Source: Streptomyces sp. NRRL WC-3626
GTDB lineage: Bacteria > Actinomycetota > Actinomycetes > Streptomycetales > Streptomycetaceae
DNA length: 64,000 bases
Reading direction: 5' to 3'
Assembly (NCBI RefSeq): GCF_000718785.1
Contig: NZ_JOCA01000028.1
Location: 37,746-101,745 of the forward strand
The translations under genes and the position numbers were made by a program. This document shows positions 26,942-35,991 of the stretch, piece after piece. The notes beneath the pieces are model-generated. The model was not told the origin of the DNA, searched no databases, and saw nothing but the letters and a program-made list of their open reading frames with translations. The stretch's first letter is position 1, and each line of letters opens with the position of its first letter.

Positions 26942-26955
26942 CAAACACACGTTCG
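26942..26955. promoter_or_regulatory. LexA (SOS) box upstream of lexA
   Basis: CAAACACACGTTCG, read on the lexA strand as CGAACGTGTGTTTG, matches CGAAC-N4-GTTCG at nine of ten defined positions. The position ahead of lexA fits autorepression. Confidence 0.8.
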
Positions 26956-27255
26956 AGTGAAAAATCGCGAATTGTTGGACGCGATCTTTTATCGAGGTGT
27001 ATTGGCCGCCACGCTTCCTGCCGGACAAACGGGCCATTGTTGTACTCTTCACCGCCGAGGCGGGGCCTCGCGGTACTGGGCCTCAGTCTGCCATCGGGTG
27101 CCCCCTGCCGCGTGAAGCGGGCCCCTCTCTCTTCGGGAGTCGCACGCCCCCTCCCCGCCTCCGGCACGGCGCCTTCGCATCGCGCGGCGCTCCGGTGCGT
27201 CGTGCCCACCCCGTCGCGCGCGACACGCGTGCAAGGTGTGGATGTATGAGCCAAT

Positions 27256-27302
27256 CCCCACATCTAGTGGTTGGATCGCTACAGCAGCCCAGAAGTTGTG
27301 GT
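27256..27302 (+). promoter_or_regulatory. Pair of NrdR boxes 31 bp apart upstream of nrdR-nrdJ
   Basis: Two related 16-mers, CCCCACATCTAGTGGT (27256-27271) and GCCCAGAAGTTGTGGT (27287-27302), agree at 11 of 16 positions. They start exactly 31 bp apart, the spacing known for tandem NrdR boxes. They lie about 108 bp before the nrdR start codon, so they should mediate autoregulation. Confidence 0.6.
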
Positions 27303-27409
27303 CCCCCGGGTCTCGGAGCCCTCCGCGATCGCCTATGCTGGTGCTGCTTCGTGAGGCCCAAGAGGCCGCGCGAGGCCAATGAGTCTGCTGTGAGGAGGGT
27401 TGGGAATTC

Positions 27410-27958
27410 ATGCACTGCCCCTTCTGCAGGCACTCCGACAGCCGTGTCGTCGACAGCCGTACGACCGACGACGGCACGTCGATCCGCAGGCGCCGCCAGT
27501 GTCCGGACTGCTCCCGTCGTTTCACGACCGTGGAGACGTGTTCGCTCATGGTGGTCAAGCGGTCCGGAGTCACCGAGCCCTTCAGTCGCACCAAGGTGAT
27601 CAACGGTGTGCGCAAGGCGTGCCAGGGCCGCCCCGTCACCGAGGACGCCCTCGCCCAGCTCGGGCAGCGCGTCGAGGAGGCGGTGCGGGCCACCGGGAGC
27701 GCCGAGCTGACCACCCACGACGTGGGGCTGGCCATTCTCGGCCCGCTGCAGGAGCTCGACCTCGTCGCCTATCTGCGGTTCGCGTCCGTCTACCGGGCGT
27801 TCGACTCGCTCGAGGACTTCGAGGCCGCGATCGGGGAACTCCGGCGGGCGGAGCGGCCCGCCGTGGCCGACGACGAGGGCGAGGAAGTCGTCCCGGGGGG
27901 CCAGGAAGACGACAGCGGGACCGCCCAGGTCCCCCTGCCCGCTCCCGCCACCGGCTGA
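27410..27958 (+). CDS. nrdR: Transcriptional repressor NrdR
   Basis: Zinc-ribbon/ATP-cone repressor of ribonucleotide reductase genes that senses ATP/dATP. It is 182 aa from ATG 27410. Cys3, Cys6, Cys31 and Cys34 form the zinc ribbon (MHCPFC and QCPDC). The ATP-cone spans about residues 46-136 ([19 protein letters not shown] onward). The C-terminal ~40 residues are acidic and disordered, a Streptomyces feature. nrdJ follows by 171 bp on the same strand, as in the known Streptomyces nrdRJ operon. Confidence 0.96.
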   Translation: MHCPFCRHSDSRVVDSRTTDDGTSIRRRRQCPDCSRRFTTVETCSLMVVKRSGVTEPFSRTKVINGVRKACQGRPVTEDALAQLGQRVEEAVRATGSAELTTHDVGLAILGPLQELDLVAYLRFASVYRAFDSLEDFEAAIGELRRAERPAVADDEGEEVVPGGQEDDSGTAQVPLPAPATG

Positions 27959-28129
27959 CGGCGGACCGGCCCCGGCGCGTCACGCGCGGGGACCGGCCAG
28001 GCGGCGACGAGCGGCGATGAGAAGACCTGTTGCGGGCGGATCAGTGGTGCCCGCAGCACCAGACAGAACATCGTGCCACGGGAACAATCGGGGCACTTCA
28101 GGGCGTTTTTGCCCGTACAGGGAGGCGGC

Positions 28130-31024
28130 ATGACAGAGACGGCGAGCGGTCCGGCACGGAGTTCCCGAGCCAAGAGCAACAAGGCCGGCAAGGGACTGCG
28201 TGTGGAGCGCATCCACACCACTCCCGGAGTCCACCCGTACGACGAGGTGGCCTGGGAGCGCCGTGACGTCGTGATGACCAACTGGCGCGACGGCTCGGTC
28301 AACTTCGAGCAGCGCGGCGTCGAGTTCCCCGACTTCTGGTCGGTGAACGCGGTCAACATCGTCACCAGCAAGTACTTCCGGGGCGCCGTGGGCACCCCGC
28401 AGCGCGAGGTGAGCCTCAGGCAGCTCATCGACCGCATCGTGAAGACGTATCGGAAGGCCGGCGAGGACCACAGGTACTTCGCCTCGCCCGACGACGCCGA
28501 GATCTTCGAGCACGAGCTGGCGTACGCCCTCCTGCACCAGATCTTCAGCTTCAACAGCCCCGTGTGGTTCAACGTGGGCACGCCCCAGCCGCAGCAGGTC
28601 TCCGCCTGCTTCATCCTGTCCGTCGACGACTCCATGGAGTCGATCCTCGACTGGTACAAGGAAGAGGGCATGATCTTCAAGGGCGGCTCCGGCGCCGGCC
28701 TGAACCTCTCCCGGATCCGTTCCTCCAAGGAACTGCTGTCCTCCGGCGGCAACGCCTCCGGCCCGGTCTCCTTCATGCGCGGAGCCGACGCCTCCGCCGG
28801 CACCATCAAGTCCGGCGGCGCCACCCGTCGCGCGGCCAAGATGGTCGTCCTCGACGTGGACCACCCGGACATCGAGGACTTCATCGAGACCAAGGTGAAG
28901 GAAGAGGAGAAGATCCGCGTCCTGCGCGACGCGGGCTTCGACATGGACCTGGGCGGCGACGACATCGCCTCCGTCCAGTACCAGAACGCCAACAACTCGG
29001 TCCGTGTCAACGACGAGTTCATGCAGGCGGTGGAGCAGGGCGGCAAGTTCGGTCTGCGCGCCCGGATGACCGGCGAGGTCATCGAGGAGGTCGACGCCAA
29101 GGCGCTCTTCCGCAAGCTCGCCGAGGCGGCCTGGGCCTGCGCCGACCCGGGCATCCAGTACGACGGTGTGATCAACAACTGGCACACCTGCCCGGAGTCC
29201 GGCCGGATCACCGCGTCGAACCCGTGCAGCGAGTACATGCACCTGGACAACACGTCCTGCAACCTTGCCTCGCTGAACCTGATGAAGTTCCTCAAGGACG
29301 ACAGTCAGGGCAACCAGTCCTTCGAAGCCGACCGCTTCCAGAAGGTCGTCGAGCTGGTCATCACCGCGATGGACATCTCGATCTGCTTCGCCGACTTCCC
29401 GACTCAGAAGATCGGTGAGAACACCCGCGCCTTCCGCCAGCTCGGCATCGGCTACGCCAACCTGGGCGCCCTGCTGATGGCGACCGGCCACGCGTACGAC
29501 TCCGAGGGCGGCCGCGCCCTCGCCGGCGCCATCACCTCCCTGATGACGGGTACGGCGTACCGCCGCTCCGCCGAACTCGCCGCGATCGTCGGCCCGTACG
29601 ACGGCTATGCCCGCAACGCCGACGCCCACAAGCGCGTCATGAAGCAGCATGCCGACGCCAACGCCACCGCCGTGCGCATGGACGACCTGGACTCCCCCGT
29701 GTGGGCCGCCGCCACCGAGGCCTGGCAGGACGTGGTCCGCGTCGGCGAGAAGAACGGCTTCCGCAACGCGCAGGCGTCCGTGCTCGCCCCGACCGGCACC
29801 ATCGGCCTGGCGATGTCCTGCGACACCACCGGTGTCGAGCCCGACCTGGCGCTGGTGAAGTTCAAGAAGCTGGTCGGCGGCGGCTCGATGCAGATCGTCA
29901 ACGGCACCGTCCCGCAGGCCCTGCGCCGCCTGGGCTACCAGGAGGAGCAGATCGAGGCGATCGTCGCCCACATCGCCGACAACGGCAACGTGATCGACGC
30001 CCCCGGTCTCAAGCAGGAGCACTACGAGGTGTTCGACTGCGCCATGGGCGAGCGTGCCATCTCCCCGATGGGCCACGTCCGCATGATGGCCGCGATCCAG
30101 CCCTGGATCTCCGGCGCCATCTCCAAGACGGTCAACATGCCGGAGACGGCGACCGTCGAGGAGGTCGAGGAGATCTACTTCGAGGCCTGGAAGCTGGGCG
30201 TCAAGGCCCTCGCCATCTACCGCGACAACTGCAAGGTCGGCCAGCCGCTCTCCGCGAAGACCAAGGAGAAGGAGAAGGCCGAGGTCACCGAGAAGGCCGA
30301 GGAGACAATCCGGGCCGCGGTCGAGAAGGTGGTCGAGTACCGCCCGGTCCGCAAGCGCCTCCCGAAGGGCCGTCCCGGCATCACCACCTCCTTCACGGTC
30401 GGCGGCGCCGAGGGCTACATGACCGCCAATTCCTACCCGGACGACGGTCTCGGCGAGGTCTTCCTGAAGATGTCGAAGCAGGGTTCGACCCTCGCGGGCA
30501 TGATGGATGCGTTCTCCATCGCCGTGTCGGTGGGCCTCCAGTACGGCGTGCCGCTGGAGACGTACGTCTCGAAGTTCACCAACATGCGCTTCGAGCCGGC
30601 CGGTATGACGGACGACCCGGACGTGCGGATGGCGCAGTCGATCGTCGACTACATCTTCCGCCGCCTGGCGCTGGACTTCCTGCCCTTCGAGACGCGCTCC
30701 GCGCTCGGCATCCACTCCGCCGAGGAGCGTCAGCGGCACCTGGAGACGGGTTCGTACGAGCCGTCCGACGACGAGCTCGACGTCGAGGGCCTGGCCCAGT
30801 CGGCGCCGCGCGCCCAGGAGCTGAAGGCGGTGGCCGCGCCGAAGGCCGAGGCCGAGGCGGTCAAGCCGGCCCCGCAGCAGGTCCACACCAGTGCCGAACT
30901 GGTGGAGATGCAGCTGGGCATCCAGGCCGACGCCCCGCTGTGCTTCTCCTGCGGGACGAAGATGCAGCGCGCCGGTTCCTGCTACATCTGCGAGGGCTGC
31001 GGCTCGACCAGCGGCTGCAGCTGA
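28130..31024 (+). CDS. nrdJ: Adenosylcobalamin-dependent (class II) ribonucleotide reductase NrdJ
   Basis: Reduces ribonucleotides to deoxyribonucleotides using vitamin B12 as radical source, so it works with or without oxygen. It is 964 aa from ATG 28130, with GGAGG five bases upstream. Active-site features include NSPVWFNVG and SACFILSV (first redox Cys), NPCSEYMHLDNTSCNLAS (radical Cys and partner residues) and the APTGTIGLAMSCDTTG phosphate-binding stretch. The tail has an Ala/Glu/Lys-rich linker and a Cys-rich motif (CFSCGTKM, CYICEGCGS) that should re-reduce the active site. No cobalamin riboswitch was seen upstream. The repressor NrdR is encoded just before it. Confidence 0.96.
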   Translation: MTETASGPARSSRAKSNKAGKGLRVERIHTTPGVHPYDEVAWERRDVVMTNWRDGSVNFEQRGVEFPDFWSVNAVNIVTSKYFRGAVGTPQREVSLRQLIDRIVKTYRKAGEDHRYFASPDDAEIFEHELAYALLHQIFSFNSPVWFNVGTPQPQQVSACFILSVDDSMESILDWYKEEGMIFKGGSGAGLNLSRIRSSKELLSSGGNASGPVSFMRGADASAGTIKSGGATRRAAKMVVLDVDHPDIEDFIETKVKEEEKIRVLRDAGFDMDLGGDDIASVQYQNANNSVRVNDEFMQAVEQGGKFGLRARMTGEVIEEVDAKALFRKLAEAAWACADPGIQYDGVINNWHTCPESGRITASNPCSEYMHLDNTSCNLASLNLMKFLKDDSQGNQSFEADRFQKVVELVITAMDISICFADFPTQKIGENTRAFRQLGIGYANLGALLMATGHAYDSEGGRALAGAITSLMTGTAYRRSAELAAIVGPYDGYARNADAHKRVMKQHADANATAVRMDDLDSPVWAAATEAWQDVVRVGEKNGFRNAQASVLAPTGTIGLAMSCDTTGVEPDLALVKFKKLVGGGSMQIVNGTVPQALRRLGYQEEQIEAIVAHIADNGNVIDAPGLKQEHYEVFDCAMGERAISPMGHVRMMAAIQPWISGAISKTVNMPETATVEEVEEIYFEAWKLGVKALAIYRDNCKVGQPLSAKTKEKEKAEVTEKAEETIRAAVEKVVEYRPVRKRLPKGRPGITTSFTVGGAEGYMTANSYPDDGLGEVFLKMSKQGSTLAGMMDAFSIAVSVGLQYGVPLETYVSKFTNMRFEPAGMTDDPDVRMAQSIVDYIFRRLALDFLPFETRSALGIHSAEERQRHLETGSYEPSDDELDVEGLAQSAPRAQELKAVAAPKAEAEAVKPAPQQVHTSAELVEMQLGIQADAPLCFSCGTKMQRAGSCYICEGCGSTSGCS

Positions 31025-31033
31025 CGCGGCCGA

Positions 31034-31058
31034 CACCCCCGGGCGGCGCCCGGGGGTG
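31034..31058 (+). terminator. nrdJ terminator hairpin
   Basis: CACCCCCGGGC at 31034-31044 pairs perfectly with 31048-31058 around a 3-nt loop, starting 9 bp after the nrdJ stop codon. Confidence 0.75.
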
Positions 31059-31059
31059 A

Positions 31060-31115
31060 GGGACGGCCGAGGGCGGTGGTGCCGGAGTCCCGGCGCCACC
31101 GCCCTCGGCCGTCCC
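31060..31115. terminator. Very long hairpin between convergent nrdJ and terD-like genes
   Basis: A 20-bp perfect outer stem (31060-31079 with 31096-31115), then a T.G pair, then GCCGG/CCGGC, closes on a 4-nt AGTC loop. This makes 26 consecutive pairs. It ends 6 bp before the stop codon of the opposite gene and should terminate both. Confidence 0.8.
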
Positions 31116-31121
31116 CCCGGG

Positions 31122-31655
31122 TCAGGAGCGGCGTGAGGCCCCCATCTCGCGGCTGAACGCCGCCGGGTCGCCCTCGAAGCCCTGCACACCGGCGCGGAAC
31201 TCCCAGGGGCCCGCCCCGTCCCGGACGAACTCCGCCACCGTTGCCGCGGTGGCCCCGAGGACACCGCCGAAGTCGTCCTCCGCGAGCACCGTGTAGCCCT
31301 CGCGGATGCGCAGCCCGGCGTTGCCCACGCCGGAGAACGTCCGCAGTCCCTGGTGCTGCTGTATGACGACGCCGACCACCACGCGCGCGTACCGCTGGGC
31401 GAGCCGGTCCAGCTCCAGCGTCATGACCTCGTCGTAGCCGAAGCCCTTGCCGTCCTTGCTGTCCCGGTTGAGCGTGATGGTGCCGTCCGGGGAGCGGCTG
31501 TCGAAGTGCACGACGTACGCGGGATCGCCGTGAGGGGCGTCCGCGAGGTAGGGAGCGGCGACGAGATCCAGGTCGGTGGAGGGCTGCCCCGCCGGACTCG
31601 GGTCCCACCTCAGCGCGATCTCGACCTTGCGAATGCCCTTGTTGAGGCCGTCCAC
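31122..31655 (-). CDS. TerD-family protein
   Basis: Calcium-binding TerD/stress-protein fold of 177 aa from GTG 31655, preceded by GGGGAAG. Recognisable parts are VEIALRWDPSPAG at the start, LDLVAAPYL, HFDSRSPDGTITLNRDSKDGKGFGYDE (metal-binding loop region) and VVGVVIQQ. The family is tied to tellurite resistance and general stress, and Streptomyces has many copies. The function of this one is unknown. It is convergent with nrdJ. Confidence 0.8.
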   Translation of the reverse strand: MDGLNKGIRKVEIALRWDPSPAGQPSTDLDLVAAPYLADAPHGDPAYVVHFDSRSPDGTITLNRDSKDGKGFGYDEVMTLELDRLAQRYARVVVGVVIQQHQGLRTFSGVGNAGLRIREGYTVLAEDDFGGVLGATAATVAEFVRDGAGPWEFRAGVQGFEGDPAAFSREMGASRRS

Positions 31656-31812
31656 CAGTCTTCCCCTTCCCCGTGACCGTCCTGCCCGCACACCGCAACT
31701 GCCGGGCCTTTCCGGCAGGTTGTCCATCCTGCCACGCGCGTGGCGGCTAACGCCGGTAAGCAGTCACCGCGCGGGTGACCGGCGCCACGCCTTCTGCCCT
31801 TACGATGGCGCG

Positions 31813-32418
31813 GTGCTGGTCAAGTGGATTCGCTGCACCGTGGTGGACCGCCGCGGGTTCGAGCGGGGGCAGCGGAAGTGGGCGGGGCTTCTGGGGGAGC
31901 CGGGGTTTCGCGGGCAGGGCGGAGGCTGGAGCCGGGGGCGGCCGGACGTGGCGCACATCTTCTCCTTCTGGGAGAGCCGTGCCTTCTACGACTCGTTCAT
32001 GGCGCGCTCCCACGACCGGCTCGCCGCGACCCAGTCGGGCACGTTCAAGGACGCACAGGTCAGGCTCTTCGACCACCGTTTCGATGTGAAGACCGGTTTC
32101 GAACCGAGGTTCACCGACGCCGACCTGCTCAGGGTGGCGCTGTGCCGCGTGCACGAGGAGCGCTCGGAGCACTTCGTGCTGATGCAGGAGAAGGTCTGGA
32201 ACCCGGCCATGGCCGGGTCACCCGGCATGATCCGGGGACTGTTCGGTGAGGCACCCGGTCACGAGTTCCTGGTGCTGTCGATGTGGCGGGCGGCCGCCGA
32301 ACACGGCAAGTACCGCACCGAGCGAGTGGAGCGCCTCGCCCTGAGGGCGCAGACGGAGGCCGACGTCGCCGCCCTCGCGGGGGACATCGTCGAGATGGAA
32401 TCGGCCTGGACGGTCTGA
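31813..32418 (+). CDS. DUF4937-type (YdbC-like) conserved protein
   Basis: Protein of 201 aa from GTG 31813. The N-terminal half (LVKWIRCTVVDRRGFERGQ ... HIFSFWESRAFYDSFM) and C-terminal half each resemble a dimeric alpha/beta-barrel-like module of the DUF4937 group, related in shape to antibiotic monooxygenases. No catalytic residue can be named. There is no clear ribosome site, so a leaderless message is possible. It stands alone between the TerD and phosphatase genes. Confidence 0.65.
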   Translation: MLVKWIRCTVVDRRGFERGQRKWAGLLGEPGFRGQGGGWSRGRPDVAHIFSFWESRAFYDSFMARSHDRLAATQSGTFKDAQVRLFDHRFDVKTGFEPRFTDADLLRVALCRVHEERSEHFVLMQEKVWNPAMAGSPGMIRGLFGEAPGHEFLVLSMWRAAAEHGKYRTERVERLALRAQTEADVAALAGDIVEMESAWTV

Positions 32419-32535
32419 CGTCGGGACGCGGAATGGCGCACTCCGCGTGACCGGAGGTGGGGAACGTGTGTGACCTATGCCGTAAGGGGTCCACACGAGT
32501 GCTCGTCCGGCCGTCACTCGATCTAGGGTTTCGGC

Positions 32536-33195
32536 ATGGCACGACCACGGCGCATCGTCCTTGTCCGACACGGCGAATCAACGGGCAATGTTGATGACTC
32601 CGTCTATGAGCGCGAACCCGATCACGCCCTGGCATTGACCGAGCGGGGCAGGAAGCAGGCCGAGCAGACGGGAGAGCGGTTGCGGGAACTCTTCGGCCAT
32701 GAGCGCGTCAGCGTCTACGTCTCCCCGTATCGCCGCACACACCAGACACTGGGCGCCTTCCGGCTCGACCCGGGTCGGATACGCGTACGCGAGGAGCCCC
32801 GGCTGCGCGAGCAGGACTGGGGCAACTGGCAGGAACGGGAGGACGTACGCCTGCAGAAGGCCTACCGCGATGCCTACGGGCACTTCTTCTACCGGTTCGC
32901 CCAGGGCGAGTCCGGGGCCGACGTCTATGACCGTGTCGGCGGCTTCCTGGAGAGCCTGTTCCGCAGCTTCGAGGAGCCGGACCACCCCCCGAACGTCCTC
33001 ATCGTCACCCATGGACTGGCCATGCGGCTGTTCTGCATGCGCTGGTTCCACTGGACGGTGGCGGAGTTCGAGTCGCTCTCCAACCCGGGGAACGCCGAGA
33101 TGCGGATGCTCGTTCTGGGGGAGAACGACAAGTACACCCTCGACCGGCCTTTCGAACGCTGGCGGGATCCGGAGCCGTACGGGATCACCGGATGA
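32536..33195 (+). CDS. Histidine phosphatase (phosphoglycerate mutase superfamily)
   Basis: Phosphatase or mutase of 219 aa with the catalytic RHGES motif at the N-terminus (RRIVLVRHGESTGN), the Arg in SPYRRTHQT, and the second catalytic His in IVTHGLAMRLF. The substrate cannot be told from the sequence. The insert QDWGNWQEREDVRLQKAYRDAYGHFFYRF is typical of an actinobacterial subgroup acting on small phosphorylated molecules. It is followed after 30 bp by the ADP-ribosylglycohydrolase gene, which suggests a common transcript. Confidence 0.85.
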   Translation: MARPRRIVLVRHGESTGNVDDSVYEREPDHALALTERGRKQAEQTGERLRELFGHERVSVYVSPYRRTHQTLGAFRLDPGRIRVREEPRLREQDWGNWQEREDVRLQKAYRDAYGHFFYRFAQGESGADVYDRVGGFLESLFRSFEEPDHPPNVLIVTHGLAMRLFCMRWFHWTVAEFESLSNPGNAEMRMLVLGENDKYTLDRPFERWRDPEPYGITG

Positions 33196-33225
33196 CGGAG
33201 GGGCACCGGATAGAGTGGCAGGGCG

Positions 33226-34134
33226 ATGACCGCTGATTCCTCACCCGCCGGGCGCCTGGAGCGCGCCCTGGCCAGCCTGCGCGGTGTGTCCGTGGGGGAC
33301 GCGCTCGGGTCCCAGTTCTTCGTACCGGTGAACTATCCCCTGCTCAAGCGGCGCGGACTGCCGCAGGGGCCCTGGCAGTGGACGGACGACACCGAGATGG
33401 CGTGCTCCGTCGTCTCCGTCCTCGCCACGCACCACCGGATCGATCAGGACGCCCTCGCGCTGTCCTTCGCCACGCATCACGACTTCGACCGGGGCTACGG
33501 GCCCGCGGTCAACCGGCTGCTGAGGCTGGTCCGGGAAGGCGGGGACTGGCGGGAACTCGCCGCCGCGCTCTTCAACGGGCAGGGGTCGTGGGGCAACGGC
33601 GCCGCGATGCGGATCGCACCGTTGGGCGCCTGGTACGCGGACGATCCGGAGCAGGCCACCCATCAGGCCGAGATCTCCGCCTATCCCACGCATCAGCACC
33701 GTGAGGCCGTGGTCGGCGCCATGGCCGTTGCCGCGGCGGCCGCGCTGGTCGCCGCGCCCGGTGGGCCGCCCCGCGCTGAGGCCCTGCTCGACGGAGTCGT
33801 CGCGCTGGTGCCCGCGAGGAGCGCGGTCGGCGCGGGACTGCGCCGGGCCCGGGACATGCTCGACTACGCGGACGCGGGCACCGTCGCGGCCGTCCTCGGC
33901 TGCGGACGGCGTACGACGGCACACGACACCGTGCCCTTCGCGCTCTGGTCGGCGGCCCGGGCGCTCGGCGACTACGAGCGGGCGTTCTGGACGACAGCGC
34001 AGGTGGGCGGAGACGTCGACACGACCTGTGCCATTGTGGGCGGAGTGGTGGCCGCCGAGAAGGCGGGAGCACCGCCCGCCGAGTGGGCCGACCGGGTCGA
34101 GCCCCTGCCGGAGTGGATGCGGGCCACGGCCTGA
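33226..34134 (+). CDS. ADP-ribosylglycohydrolase family protein
   Basis: Hydrolase of the DraG/ARH family, 302 aa. Both binuclear metal-binding motifs are present: WTDDTEMA near residue 55 and GGDVDTTCAIVGG near residue 260, with GDALGSQF and GSWGNGAAMRIAPLG between. It probably removes ADP-ribose from proteins or small molecules. The target is unknown. It lies 30 bp after the phosphatase gene and is convergent with the MFS transporter gene. Confidence 0.88.
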   Translation: MTADSSPAGRLERALASLRGVSVGDALGSQFFVPVNYPLLKRRGLPQGPWQWTDDTEMACSVVSVLATHHRIDQDALALSFATHHDFDRGYGPAVNRLLRLVREGGDWRELAAALFNGQGSWGNGAAMRIAPLGAWYADDPEQATHQAEISAYPTHQHREAVVGAMAVAAAAALVAAPGGPPRAEALLDGVVALVPARSAVGAGLRRARDMLDYADAGTVAAVLGCGRRTTAHDTVPFALWSAARALGDYERAFWTTAQVGGDVDTTCAIVGGVVAAEKAGAPPAEWADRVEPLPEWMRATA

Positions 34135-34147
34135 GAAGCGATTCCAC

Positions 34148-34178
34148 AACTCTCCGTGCATCCCGGGAACTCTCCGTG
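34148..34178. repeat. Direct repeat AACTCTCCGTG, 20-bp period
   Basis: The 11-mer occurs at 34148-34158 and 34168-34178, just after the ADP-ribosylglycohydrolase stop codon. Its meaning is unknown. The two-helical-turn spacing is compatible with a protein site. Confidence 0.5.
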
Positions 34179-34356
34179 ACCGGCCGTCCGTTGTCCGTAC
34201 ATCCACTGTGTGAGGCACGGGACGCGGGACATGACGCCTGACACGTGTAGGCGGGTCTGTCGTGGCGGAGCGAGTCCGGAAGGGGGTTGTGGCGGTGATC
34301 GTGGGGGTGCTGCTCGGGGTGCTGTCCGTCCTGATCGACGCGGTCCGGCCCGGCGT

Positions 34357-34389
34357 CCGCCGGCCGAGTCCGAAGACGTCGGCCGGCGG
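34357..34389. terminator. Hairpin between convergent genes
   Basis: CCGCCGGCCGA at 34357-34367 pairs perfectly with 34379-34389 around an 11-nt loop, just before the end of the convergent MFS gene. Confidence 0.6.
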
Positions 34390-34420
34390 GCTGCCGGGCC
34401 GGTTCCGTACTGTTCGCCGC

Positions 34421-35968
34421 TCAGCCCATGCCCGGTCCGGCCGAGCCGGACAGGGCCTCCAGGTCGCTCTTGCGGACCCGGATGACGAACCAGGCGGTGG
34501 CCAGGGCGAGTACGGCCATCGCTGCGGCCGGGATGAAGGCCGTGGAGATGCCCTCCGCGAGGACCTCGTGACCCCAGGGCGCGGGCAGCTGGTGCGTCTG
34601 GGCGAACTCCGCCTTCTGCTCCGGCGTTCCTTCGGCGAGGAAGCTCGGGACCAGCTTCTCCGCCTCGTCCTTGCTGGCCGTGCCGAACACCGTCGTCAGA
34701 AGGGCGAGTCCGACCGACCCACCCACCTGCTGGGTCGCGTTGAGCAGCCCGGACGCGGCGCCGGCCTCGTTCTGGGCCACGCCGGAGACCGCGGTGAGCG
34801 TCAGTGTCACGAAGTTCAGACCCATACCGAAGCCGAAGATCAGCATGGGGCCGAGGATGCCGCCGACGTAGGAGCTGTCGGAGCTGATCAGCGTCTGCCA
34901 GGCCAGTCCGATCGCGGCGAGCGCCGAACCCACGAGCATGAACGGCTTGGGGCCGAACACGGGAAGGAACCGCTGCGAAAGGCCCGCCCCGAGCGCGATC
35001 ACGACCGTGACCGGCAGGAAGGCGAGACCGGCCTCGATGGGGCTGTATCCGAGCACGTTCTGCACGAAGAGGACGATGTAGAAGAACATGCCGAACATCG
35101 CCGCGGCCAGGCTGAGCATGATCACATACGTGCCCGCCCGGTTGCGGTCGGTGAACATGCGCAGCGGCGTGATCGGCTCCTTGGCCCGGGACTCGATGAC
35201 CGCGAAGGCCACCAGCAGGACCACGGCGGCCGCGAAGGAGCCGATGGTCACGCTGTCCCGCCAGCCTTCCTCGGCCGCGCGGATGAAGCCGTAGACGAGC
35301 GAGGCCATACCGGCCGTCGAGGTCACCGCGCCCGCGATGTCGAAACGGCCGGTGTGCCGCTCGGACTCGTTGATGTACATCGGGGTGAGTACGGCGATCA
35401 GCAGGCCGATCGGGACGTTGACGAAGAGCACCCACCGCCAGTCGAGCCACTCGGTGAGCATGCCGCCCGCGAGCAGGCCGATGGCGCCGCCGCCCGCCGA
35501 GACCGCGGCGAAGATACCGAAGGCGCGGTTGCGTTCGGGCCCTTCCGGGAACGTGGTGGTGATGAGCGCCAGCGAGGTGGGCGAGGCGATGGCCCCGCCG
35601 ACGCCTTGCAGGACACGGGCGGCCAGCAGTTGCCACGGTTCCTGGGCGAGCCCGCCGAGCAGCGAGGCGAGGGTGAAGAGCAGGATGCCGGTCATGAAGA
35701 CCCGGCGGCGGCCGAGGATGTCGCCGGCCCTGCCGCCCAGGAGCAGCAGGCCGCCGAAGGTCAGGGTGTACGCGCTGACCACCCAGGTGAGTTCTGTGGT
35801 GCTGAACTCGAGAGCGTTCTGAATATGCGGCAGCGCGATGTTCACAATCGTCGTATCGAGTACCACCATGAGTTGGCAGGCCGCGATGACGGTGAGCGCG
35901 AGGCCGGGACGTCCGTCCCGGCGGGCCGCACCTGGCTTCCGGTCTTGAATCAAAGGAGAGGTTGTCAC
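34421..35968 (-). CDS. MFS drug exporter, DHA2 (14-TMS) family
   Basis: Proton-driven multidrug efflux protein of 515 aa. The start is GTG at 35968. Motifs of the DHA2 group are present: LDTTIVNIALPHIQ in the first helix, GRAGDILGRRRVF (motif A) between helices 2 and 3, and ARVLQGVGGAIASPTSLAL in helix 4. About 14 hydrophobic segments can be counted. Divergence from a TetR regulator, with two identical-arm operators between them, indicates a drug-inducible efflux pair. Substrates are unknown. Confidence 0.88.
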   Translation of the reverse strand: MTTSPLIQDRKPGAARRDGRPGLALTVIAACQLMVVLDTTIVNIALPHIQNALEFSTTELTWVVSAYTLTFGGLLLLGGRAGDILGRRRVFMTGILLFTLASLLGGLAQEPWQLLAARVLQGVGGAIASPTSLALITTTFPEGPERNRAFGIFAAVSAGGGAIGLLAGGMLTEWLDWRWVLFVNVPIGLLIAVLTPMYINESERHTGRFDIAGAVTSTAGMASLVYGFIRAAEEGWRDSVTIGSFAAAVVLLVAFAVIESRAKEPITPLRMFTDRNRAGTYVIMLSLAAAMFGMFFYIVLFVQNVLGYSPIEAGLAFLPVTVVIALGAGLSQRFLPVFGPKPFMLVGSALAAIGLAWQTLISSDSSYVGGILGPMLIFGFGMGLNFVTLTLTAVSGVAQNEAGAASGLLNATQQVGGSVGLALLTTVFGTASKDEAEKLVPSFLAEGTPEQKAEFAQTHQLPAPWGHEVLAEGISTAFIPAAAMAVLALATAWFVIRVRKSDLEALSGSAGPGMG

Positions 35969-35991
35969 TATGGATCCCCCACGAGTGCGTC

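Larger units (their letters stand above)
26882..27409. other. Intergenic, 528 bp, divergent lexA and nrdR promoters
   Basis: Contains the LexA box near lexA and two 16-bp NrdR-type boxes near nrdR, both annotated separately. An AT-rich block at about 26930-27050 is the likely lexA promoter and leader. Reading frames across the middle are not supported by any ribosome site or conserved motif. Confidence 0.6.

Noticed and set aside
27959..28129. Cobalamin riboswitch upstream of the B12-dependent reductase nrdJ
   Set aside because: The gap is 171 bp and lacks a recognisable B12-box core. In Streptomyces the known riboswitch controls nrdABS instead.
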